Position numbers and translations under genes: made by a program. The notes beneath the pieces are model-generated. The model was given only the letters and a program-made list of their open reading frames with translations, had not been told where the DNA came from and ran no database searches. Below are positions 1-6,370 of a stretch of DNA of 38,511 nucleotides, piece by piece; the stretch's first letter is position 1; the number at the start of each line of letters is the position of its first letter. Location of the stretch: NCBI GenBank assembly GCA_910584475.1, contig CAJUBD010000022.1, positions 1 to 38,511 on the forward strand. The letters run 5' to 3'. This DNA is from an uncultured Treponema sp. GTDB lineage: Bacteria; Spirochaetota; Spirochaetia; Treponematales; Treponemataceae.

Positions 1-345
1 AAAAAAGAAAAAACATCAACATCAAATATAGTCTGGCCCCGCCACGCGGACGGCAGCTGCGACTACGAGGACGGCGGAAAATCAGCCGCGGAATCCTCCG
101 TCCGAAAGCCCGCGCCCGCCGCAGGCAAAACAATGACCGTCCACGAAAACCTCAAGCTCCGCTTCGGCGAAGCCACCTCAACACAAGTCCTTGCAGTAAT
201 GTCCGCCGGCACGCACATCAAAGTCCTCGCCCTCGGTAAAGCCGAAACAATCGACGGCATCGCGTCAAACTGGGTAAAAGTGAAAGTCAATCCAATTAGT
301 TATAATCCGATAAATCATTCAATAAAATGGGAAGGTGCAAAATGA
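1..345 (+). CDS. SH3-domain surface protein, C-terminal part only (5' end outside window)
   Basis: The frame is open from the first base of the window to the TGA at 343-345, so this is the 3' end of a longer gene. It encodes the family motif PRHADGSCDYE (about residues 14-24 of the visible part), an Ala/Pro-rich linker, and a bacterial SH3 (SH3b) stretch from ENLKLRFGEA to SNWVKV. The SH3 module is cut short: the last third seen in the paralogues at 1852 and 4159, including the GWLFGGYL segment, is replaced by an unrelated tail ending WEGAK, and there is no C-terminal membrane anchor. The stop overlaps the next start as ATGA, so translation is probably coupled. The DNA just before the stop resembles the region upstream of the gene at 1603, which suggests that recombination between array members made this truncated end. 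Role unknown; probably a periplasmic or surface protein. Confidence 0.7.
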   Translation, partial: KKEKTSTSNIVWPRHADGSCDYEDGGKSAAESSVRKPAPAAGKTMTVHENLKLRFGEATSTQVLAVMSAGTHIKVLALGKAETIDGIASNWVKVKVNPISYNPINHSIKWEGAK

Positions 346-1493
346 AGAAAAAGTGCATGAGCATTATCCTTGCAGGACTGGTGTCGTTATCAGCCTTTGC
401 CGAAAACTTCTATAACTGTTCTCCTGTATATGAAGTTTACAGGGATACCTGTTACTATCAAATTGACCAGTATAACATTATTTATAGGGATGTGGATGCG
501 GCGTGTGAAAAAGGCACTGAAATTACAGGAACGCCGTACTATTGGGCTCAAAAGGACAAAAACGCGCCAAATTACCTAAGCCCTTATATAGACCCTTACG
601 ACATAAAAATCAAAGGTTCGGACACCTTTGATGACTATGTTCTCGGTTCCATTGATGAAAAAAAAGTGAAAGGCAGGTGGCTTCCGGTATGGTATTTTGA
701 AGCAGTGCGGCAGAAGAACAGGGAAATCGTGGCAATGGCAGAACCCGACCGTTTGGTAATGGACCAAGATGTGTTGCCCGTCGAAGTTCCCTGGTATGAG
801 TATGAGCATTACAGAACAGCCGCCCACATGGACATAACAAATACAGGTTTTTTCTTCAACACTCCTTTGAAAACTTTTTCCCCTTACGGCTTTGTCTTTG
901 AAAATCTGAAAAGGATTGACGAGAATACCTATATCGCAAAAGTCTATCCGAGTTTGTATGACAGCGACAGAAATGTGTCATGGTTTCCATATTTGGAAAA
1001 CTTTCCGTCACTGAAAGACGGAAAGCCTTTCACCGCCCGCTTTGAAATAAACGGCAAGGCAATGAAAATTTATGACAACAATACGAATAAAATTTTATTT
1101 GACCTGATCCAAGTGCCTTTTAAATGGGCCACAAATTATTACAGATTTTTTATCAAAGAAAATATTGTCATCGAATCTATGATTGTTCCAGAAGAGTATG
1201 CAAACCGCAAGGAAGAAGACATGTTCAGGATGGACAGAAGCCTGAAAAAAGGAAAGCTCATGTTGGTAAAAGAAAATTTGAGACTCCGCGCAGATGAAAG
1301 CATTTCGTCAGAGCTGATTGTAGTCATGGCAAAAGATTCATGGGTGGAAATACTATCCATAGGCAAGGAAGAGACAATCGACGGCATCACCTCAAACTGG
1401 GTGCAAGTATCCCCGGTGAGAAACTCTATGGATGCAGACGGCAAAAAAGTGCATTATACTGTCGGCTGGTGTTTCGGAGGATATTTGGAGTGA
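342..1493 (+). CDS. secreted protein with C-terminal SH3b domain
   Basis: 383 residues. I use the ATG at 342, not 327, because GGAAGG lies just upstream and the signal peptide (MKKKCMSIILAGLVSLSAFA) then starts correctly. The body, about residues 22-300, matches no family I recognise and is rich in Tyr, Asp and Glu. The C-terminus, about 304-383, is an SH3b module (ENLRLRADES, then GITSNWVQV, ending VGWCFGGYLE). SH3b domains commonly bind peptidoglycan or cell-wall peptides. Unlike the paralogues at 1852 and 4159 it lacks the PRHADGSCDYD motif and the C-terminal transmembrane anchor, so it is probably soluble and periplasmic. Its start overlaps the preceding stop (ATGA). It may be a partner or immunity-type protein for the M23 peptidase at 3299; that is inference from context. 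Confidence 0.8.
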   Translation: MKKKCMSIILAGLVSLSAFAENFYNCSPVYEVYRDTCYYQIDQYNIIYRDVDAACEKGTEITGTPYYWAQKDKNAPNYLSPYIDPYDIKIKGSDTFDDYVLGSIDEKKVKGRWLPVWYFEAVRQKNREIVAMAEPDRLVMDQDVLPVEVPWYEYEHYRTAAHMDITNTGFFFNTPLKTFSPYGFVFENLKRIDENTYIAKVYPSLYDSDRNVSWFPYLENFPSLKDGKPFTARFEINGKAMKIYDNNTNKILFDLIQVPFKWATNYYRFFIKENIVIESMIVPEEYANRKEEDMFRMDRSLKKGKLMLVKENLRLRADESISSELIVVMAKDSWVEILSIGKEETIDGITSNWVQVSPVRNSMDADGKKVHYTVGWCFGGYLE

Positions 1494-1602
1494 GAGGCAG
1501 TATAAGAAATAAGGAATTTAAATTCCCTATTTGGGGATATAAAGATAAAATAAAAAATCCTTTCAATCATAACAGTGAGAATTGGAAAGGAAGGTGTAAA
1601 AA

Positions 1603-1848
1603 ATGAAGAAAAATGTAAGTGGCGTTTTATTGTTTCTTGTTGGTGCTGTTGTGTTTTCACAAAGCATTGCTTTTTGGAGAGATCAAACATTTCTCATTGT
1701 CAATGATTATGAAATCATAGATGACTGCAATGCGTATGAAATTGATCATGAAAAAAAGGAATTTGTAAAAACCGAAACAATTATAGGAAAAGAGTTAATC
1801 CTTTTTCGCATGATGAAAAGTATTGTAATGATTAAATTTAGAAGGTAA
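1603..1848 (+). CDS. short secreted protein, possibly a truncated array member
   Basis: 81 residues. The N-terminus has a signal peptide (MKKNVSGVLLFLVGAVVFSQ) preceded by a strong GGAAGG about 8 bases before the ATG. The remaining roughly 60 residues are acidic and then basic, with no domain I recognise. The upstream sequence and first codons (GGAAGGTG, an A-run, ATGAAGAAAAA) nearly repeat those of the gene at 342. It ends 3 bases before the next ATG (1852). It lacks the body and SH3 module of its neighbours, so it is either a decayed paralogue that kept its 5' end or a genuinely small periplasmic protein. I prefer the first reading, without strong evidence. Confidence 0.5.
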   Translation: MKKNVSGVLLFLVGAVVFSQSIAFWRDQTFLIVNDYEIIDDCNAYEIDHEKKEFVKTETIIGKELILFRMMKSIVMIKFRR

Positions 1849-1851
1849 CAA

Positions 1852-3291
1852 ATGAAAAAGAAAATAATATTTTTTTGCAGTTTTTGCTTTTTGTTGTTTG
1901 CTTTGTTTCCGCAAGGAAATGATTATATCGCCATAAGAGATACTCCAATATACAAAATGAAAAGTAATTGGAATGGCATATACTACGACGCAGAAGAAAC
2001 ATTGAAAGAAGACGACCATGTAAAATTATATGGAAATGTTGTATCCGATATTGCAAAATTATACGGAGATGTTGTGTCAGGCATTTTCATAAATATATAC
2101 AGCGCAGAAGGCGAAGGCCTTAGAGTCAGCGCAAACGACATAAAATCAGTAAAATCAAAGCAGGTCATAGAAAACAAATATCTTTCTGTTCCCGAAGATG
2201 AGACTGATACAGTATGGGTGAGAGAGTATTTGCTGAAGATGATTGGAAATCAAAATATACAATTGGCATTGGATTACCAGCCACAGCTAAAAGGATATGG
2301 AGAAGCGAATGTATATGACGATGGTTGGTATGCAGAAGTCTTAAGGGAGCCGATGATAATAACTAATGCTGAAATTGGCTTGGGGCTGTCTGGCAATATC
2401 GAAAATACAGTCATTGAGAATACAGACAATGGTTTCATCATATATTCAAATGGAACTTTGCTTGACAAAGAAGAGTTTTCAGGTTATGAATTTGAAACCG
2501 ATGAATTAAAAAGATTTGAATTTAAATTCGATGGTGACTATTGCAATATTTATTTGAGCGATTTTGGCACGCCCCTTTTATCTTTTGTCAAACTGCAAAT
2601 AAGCGAATATCAAAAGTTGAAGAAATTAATCGAAGTGCCGAGAGAAGTGTTTTTCAATAAATATCAAGACTACAATGAGTATGAAAATCAGTTGGAAGAA
2701 TATTTAAAACAAAACACAATAAATCTAGATGAATTTATTTGGCCCCGCCACGCTGACGGCAGCTGCGACTACGATGCGAACGGCAACATGACGGCAAGTG
2801 CAAGCGACAATCCCGACACGCACGCGGTGGAATCCGCCATCCCAAAGCCCGCGCCCGCATTGGGAAAGACTGCGGGCGTCACCGAGAACCTGCGCCTGCG
2901 CACGGACGACAAGGCGACAGCGGAAGTCGTCACTACGCTTGCCGCCGGAACGCGCGTGAGAGTCCTCGCGCACGGCAGGGCGGACACGATAGACGACATC
3001 GCGTCAAGTTGGGTGCAGGTGGAAGTGCTCGGCGACGCGAAGGACAAGGACGGCAACGCGATAGAGCGCGGCACGACAGGCTGGCTTTTCGGAGGCTATC
3101 TCGCCGAAACAGAAGACCCCGCCGAAAGCGAAAGTTTGGACACAGAAGAAGCGGAAGCGACAAACACGCCCGCTTCACGGCGAGGCGCAAGTCTGCCCAC
3201 ATTGCCGATTGCGGGCGGTGCCGTGTTTTTGGTCGTTTTGCTTGTCGTAATTATTCTTGCGACAAAGAAATGGAAAAATGGCAAGAACTAA
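1852..3291 (+). CDS. membrane-anchored SH3-domain surface protein
   Basis: 479 residues, with AAGG six bases before the ATG. Order of parts: signal peptide (1-21); unrecognised AT-rich body (22-295) containing a short internal duplication (KLYGNVVSDIA followed by KLYGDVVSGIF, nucleotides about 2023-2088); motif PRHADGSCDYD (about 299-309); Ala/Pro linker; SH3b domain (about 343-415, ENLRLRTDDK to GWLFGGYLAE); acidic linker; transmembrane helix (about 451-472, IAGGAVFLVVLLVVIILA) with a basic Lys/Trp tail. The topology implies an extracytoplasmic protein held to the inner membrane at its C-terminus, with SH3b towards the wall. The 3' third is much richer in GC than the 5' two thirds and is closely repeated at 4985-5520. 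The M23 peptidase gene starts immediately after or overlapping its end. Function not established. Confidence 0.85.
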   Translation: MKKKIIFFCSFCFLLFALFPQGNDYIAIRDTPIYKMKSNWNGIYYDAEETLKEDDHVKLYGNVVSDIAKLYGDVVSGIFINIYSAEGEGLRVSANDIKSVKSKQVIENKYLSVPEDETDTVWVREYLLKMIGNQNIQLALDYQPQLKGYGEANVYDDGWYAEVLREPMIITNAEIGLGLSGNIENTVIENTDNGFIIYSNGTLLDKEEFSGYEFETDELKRFEFKFDGDYCNIYLSDFGTPLLSFVKLQISEYQKLKKLIEVPREVFFNKYQDYNEYENQLEEYLKQNTINLDEFIWPRHADGSCDYDANGNMTASASDNPDTHAVESAIPKPAPALGKTAGVTENLRLRTDDKATAEVVTTLAAGTRVRVLAHGRADTIDDIASSWVQVEVLGDAKDKDGNAIERGTTGWLFGGYLAETEDPAESESLDTEEAEATNTPASRRGASLPTLPIAGGAVFLVVLLVVIILATKKWKNGKN

Positions 3292-3298
3292 AGGAGGG

Positions 3299-4156
3299 AT
3301 GCTCACAAAGCCCGAGGTGAGGAAAGCGGTTTGCAGACATCCGATTGAATGGGACAAAAATCAGTTCTCCAAATTGAAAGAGAATGCTTTAGGAAAGCCC
3401 GTAAAAGAGCGCCTTGTGAACGAAGCCTCCGCCATCGACTTGTGGAATGGTGGTTTGGACAGGATTTTCTCAAACAGCCCGTATTTCTATCACCCGATAT
3501 ATTTTATCAACCATCTGGAGAAGGCGGGGCTGCTGGAGTTCAACCCGTATGAGGGGAAGAAATATAAAGATGTGTATGGATATGATGGTAATGCGCCTGG
3601 CATAGATATGGATGCCGTCATTACAGGGAATCCTGGCTTTGCTCCTATTTATGTAAAAACAACGCATGCAAAGAGTCCTAATATAAATGGCTATGCCTGC
3701 GTAACAGGTTTTTTTAACGAAGAATACACCAATAAGTCAGGGGGAAAATATTACCATGAGGGAGTGGATTTTAGGGGAAACAATACGGCGATTAAATCAT
3801 TCATATATGGAAAAGTTGTGGCGTGCAGGAATCAAGGAAACAAGCATTATGGAGTATCCATATTGGTGCAAGGAGACAGAAAGGAGGATGGAAAGAACAT
3901 GTTTTATCTGCTTGGACACATGACATCACATATTGTAAATAAAGGTGATAGCGTCTATCCTGGAAAGATTGTGGGCTATGTGGGGAATACGGGAATTTCG
4001 TCTGCCTCACATCTACACTTAAGTGTGTATAAGACGGAAGTAACTAAAGGGGAGAAGTTGTTTACAGATACTTATATTACCAAATATAAAGTTGGTAATG
4101 AATGGAAATCAGATATTGTAAATCCATTCGACCATAAAATTGAGAGGAGATTTTAG
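3299..4156 (+). CDS. M23-family metallopeptidase, possible secreted effector
   Basis: 285 residues from the ATG at 3299. The AGGAGG at 3292-3297 is almost touching this ATG, so the in-frame ATG at 3278, inside the previous gene, is an alternative start. M23 (LytM/lysostaphin-type) zinc peptidases cut peptide cross-bridges in peptidoglycan. Both signature motifs are present: HEGVD (H153, D157) and HLH (H238, H240). The core between them has the expected strands (GKVVACR, GYVGNTGIS). The first 130 residues are not LytM; they carry CRHPIEWDK and a FYHPIYFINHLEKAG stretch, resembling regions I associate with effector proteins of contractile secretion systems (recollection, not verified). There is no signal peptide, unusual for a wall enzyme unless exported by a dedicated route. 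Its neighbours on both sides are exported SH3b proteins. The enzyme call is firm; the effector role is inference. Confidence 0.8.
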   Translation: MLTKPEVRKAVCRHPIEWDKNQFSKLKENALGKPVKERLVNEASAIDLWNGGLDRIFSNSPYFYHPIYFINHLEKAGLLEFNPYEGKKYKDVYGYDGNAPGIDMDAVITGNPGFAPIYVKTTHAKSPNINGYACVTGFFNEEYTNKSGGKYYHEGVDFRGNNTAIKSFIYGKVVACRNQGNKHYGVSILVQGDRKEDGKNMFYLLGHMTSHIVNKGDSVYPGKIVGYVGNTGISSASHLHLSVYKTEVTKGEKLFTDTYITKYKVGNEWKSDIVNPFDHKIERRF

Positions 4157-4158
4157 AT

Positions 4159-5523
4159 ATGATTCTTATTAAAAGATTTATTCCGATGTTTTGTTTTCTT
4201 ATTCTGACAAACCTTCAAATCTATACGGAAGATGTTTTTTACCTGTTGCCGAAGGGGTCATATATTTTTGGCGAAGAAGACATATTTAGCTTTGATTCTG
4301 TTCCGCGTGAAGAACAAGGCGAAATGATACATGAGGATTTAAGCGTTTTTTACAGGGAGGGCAATGACTATTATTTTGGAGGAATAAGAAATGACACTGA
4401 TAGCATTACAGTCTTAGACGAACATGGAAACCAATTCACCGTGTTGGCTTCTGACATTGAAAGAACCAACTTGAGTTCGCCGTCTTTAAAAAAGATGTCC
4501 AAAAGCTATTGGATATCGTCTTATTATTATGATGTATTGAAATCTCAAGACAAAAATATTTTGTTTGACAAAGAAGAGGGGTGGATAAAATCATGGTCTC
4601 CATCCACAGATGAAGAGTTAAGCGAAACCATTCTTCCGACCTTGCTTTATCTGACGGAAAATCTTGTCTATATATTCAGTTATTCTGCGTTTGGAACAGA
4701 GTTTTTAATAGAGTCGGACTCAGAAACCGAACAATCCATTTTATTGAATTGTTATTTAAATCCTCATTTTCTAAACGATAGGTATAAATTTTGGGATGAA
4801 AATGATTTTATCAGAAAAATCAACAACAAGGAACATGTTTCATTGTTGTTGACTTTTGACGGCGATTACATGAAATTGTATGAAGGAACGACCAATGAGT
4901 TATTGGAAACTTTCGTAAGGATAGGAAAAGACGACTATAAAATTGTCACCAACAAATTACGGCAAATTGTTGGTGATAAAAAAGTTCCAGTAGACGACAT
5001 CATCTTTCCCCGCCACGCGGACGGCAGCTGCGACTACGACGCGATGGACACGCCAGCAACGGAACACATGAAATCTTCGGCGGAAGCCGCCATCCCAAAG
5101 CCCGCGCCCGCATTAAGAACGACTGCGGTTGTTACCGAGAACCTGCGCCTGCGCACGGACGACACTGCGACAGCGGAGGTCGTCACCACGCTGGCCGCCG
5201 GAACGCGCGTGAAGGTCCTCGCGCACGGCAAAGAAGAAACTATAGACGGCATCGCGTCGAGCTGGATGCAGGTCAGCGTGCTCGGCGGCGCGAGAGACAA
5301 GGACGGCCACGTGATTGAGCGCGGCACGACAGGCTGGCTGTTCGGTGGCTACCTCGCCGAAACGGAAGACCCCGCCGAAAGCGACAGCCCGAGCGAAGAA
5401 GCGGAAGCGAAAGACTCCGCCACTCCGCCCGTCGTGCCGATTGCGGGCGGTGTCGTGTTTTTGGTCGTTTTGCTTGCCGTAATTATTCTTGTGGCAAAGA
5501 GAAGGAAGGCAGGAAAGGAGTGA
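4159..5523 (+). CDS. membrane-anchored SH3-domain surface protein (paralogue)
   Basis: 454 residues, starting 2 bases after the peptidase stop and preceded by GAGGAGA. Parts in order: signal peptide (about 1-22); unrecognised AT-rich body (23-280); PRHADGSCDYD (about 285-295); linker; SH3b domain (about 322-395); acidic linker; transmembrane helix (about 427-447) with a basic tail. The last 180 codons match those of the gene at 1852 closely in protein and DNA, whereas the two bodies are not obviously alike. This is a constant-tail, variable-head arrangement. Because it follows the M23 gene directly and is coupled to it, this is the best positional candidate for a cognate partner or immunity protein acting outside the cytoplasm, but nothing in the sequence proves it. 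Confidence 0.85.
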   Translation: MILIKRFIPMFCFLILTNLQIYTEDVFYLLPKGSYIFGEEDIFSFDSVPREEQGEMIHEDLSVFYREGNDYYFGGIRNDTDSITVLDEHGNQFTVLASDIERTNLSSPSLKKMSKSYWISSYYYDVLKSQDKNILFDKEEGWIKSWSPSTDEELSETILPTLLYLTENLVYIFSYSAFGTEFLIESDSETEQSILLNCYLNPHFLNDRYKFWDENDFIRKINNKEHVSLLLTFDGDYMKLYEGTTNELLETFVRIGKDDYKIVTNKLRQIVGDKKVPVDDIIFPRHADGSCDYDAMDTPATEHMKSSAEAAIPKPAPALRTTAVVTENLRLRTDDTATAEVVTTLAAGTRVKVLAHGKEETIDGIASSWMQVSVLGGARDKDGHVIERGTTGWLFGGYLAETEDPAESDSPSEEAEAKDSATPPVVPIAGGVVFLVVLLAVIILVAKRRKAGKE

Positions 5524-5533
5524 CGCGGCAAAT

Positions 5534-5740
5534 TCAACATGCCCATCGTTATCAGCTTTTGATGTCCATCAGTGCCACATTGTAATGCGCATCGTTGTCG
5601 GCTTGTAATGTACATCAATGTCGGCTTGCAATGTGCATTGTTGCCGGCGTGTAATGTCCATTGATGTCACCTTGCAATGTACATCAACATCGCCTTGCTG
5701 TGTGCATCAGTGTCACCTTGTAATGTCCATTAATGTCACA
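5534..5740. repeat. tandem repeat, 9 units of 23 bp
   Basis: Nine head-to-tail units, each exactly 23 bp (starts 5534, 5557, 5580, 5603, 5626, 5649, 5672, 5695, 5718), with no length variation. Consensus is roughly TTGTAATGTCCATCAATGT followed by CACC or CGGC. Units differ at several positions, but most keep an ATG(T/C)xCAT core, palindromic in several copies (ATGTACAT, ATGCGCAT). The array starts 10 bases after the stop of the SH3 gene and lies between it and a convergent lipoprotein gene. The period is not a multiple of three, so it is unlikely to be coding. There are no unique spacers, so it is not CRISPR. Confidence 0.9.
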
Positions 5741-5831
5741 TGGAGAAAAATAACTAATGAAAATGGCAATCCTTGCGTTGTGCGCGGCGACTTTGCTTGC
5801 TTTTTTGCAACTATTCATTATTCATTATTAA

Positions 5832-6245
5832 CTATTTCGTTTCGTCCAACGCTTTTTGCGGGATTTTTTCCAATTCGATTTGGCTCAGGCGTTTGTATGC
5901 GCCGGGAAGTCCTGCCGGAACATTTTCATAAATCTCGAGAATTTCGTTGAAATTGTTATAGGCGTTTTCGTATTTCTTTGTCTTGATGAACAAATGACCT
6001 AACTCGTATTTCGCCTCTACATAACGTTTTATGTCCGTGCCGTAGCGTTCGAGAACCGCGTTGAAATACATTTCGGAGGCCTTGTATTTTCCGGCATCGT
6101 ATTTGTCCTGTCCGAGCTGAATCAACTGGCTCGCGTCGAGATCTGCAGGTATTTCGTCAGGAACTGAATTGCAGGAAAATAAAACTATCGCGACGAGCGC
6201 CGCGCGGAAAAACGAAAACGCGTTTTTGAAAAAAAATTTGCTCAT
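5832..6245 (-). CDS. TPR-containing lipoprotein
   Basis: 137 residues. Signal peptide with a lipobox ending VLFSC, so Cys25 is the predicted lipidated residue; spirochaetal lipoboxes are commonly this loose. After it come two to three TPR-like helix pairs (about 38-125: YDAGKYKASEMYFNAVLERY, and KTKKYENAYNNFNEIL). It is probably a periplasmic-facing scaffold lipoprotein; partner unknown. No Shine-Dalgarno precedes the ATG. A promoter with ideal spacing puts the transcription start on the A of the ATG, so the mRNA may be leaderless. The gene diverges from the GH2 gene at 6371. Confidence 0.8.
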   Translation of the reverse strand: MSKFFFKNAFSFFRAALVAIVLFSCNSVPDEIPADLDASQLIQLGQDKYDAGKYKASEMYFNAVLERYGTDIKRYVEAKYELGHLFIKTKKYENAYNNFNEILEIYENVPAGLPGAYKRLSQIELEKIPQKALDETK

Positions 6246-6280
6246 ATCTTTATGTTAATGAATTTTTGGATTTTTTGCAA
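6246..6280 (-). promoter_or_regulatory. sigma70-like promoter of the TPR lipoprotein gene
   Basis: On the minus strand, TTGCAA (6280-6275), a 17-base spacer, then TAACAT (6257-6252). Six bases separate the -10 box from the ATG at 6245, so the expected start of transcription is the ATG itself. Confidence 0.55.
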
Positions 6281-6334
6281 GTGGAAAAATCGCCGTTTTC
6301 ATTTGAATAAAATTGCTCATCGCCATAAATTCCC

Positions 6335-6370
6335 TTGCAAAATTCTTATGAACTATTTATAATGAAAAAC
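6335..6370 (+). promoter_or_regulatory. sigma70-like promoter of the GH2 gene
   Basis: TTGCAA (6335-6340), a 17-base spacer, and consensus TATAAT (6358-6363). Transcription should begin at about 6370-6371, exactly at the ATG at 6371. The upstream in-frame ATG at 6362 lies inside the -10 box and would not be in the transcript. Confidence 0.65.

Noticed and set aside
5534..5740. CRISPR array
   Set aside because: Units are contiguous 23-mers with no unique spacers and no cas genes nearby.
5618..5950. 110-codon plus-strand frame over the 23-bp repeats
   Set aside because: The repeat period is not a multiple of three and the frame runs into the antisense of the TPR lipoprotein gene, so it is fortuitous.
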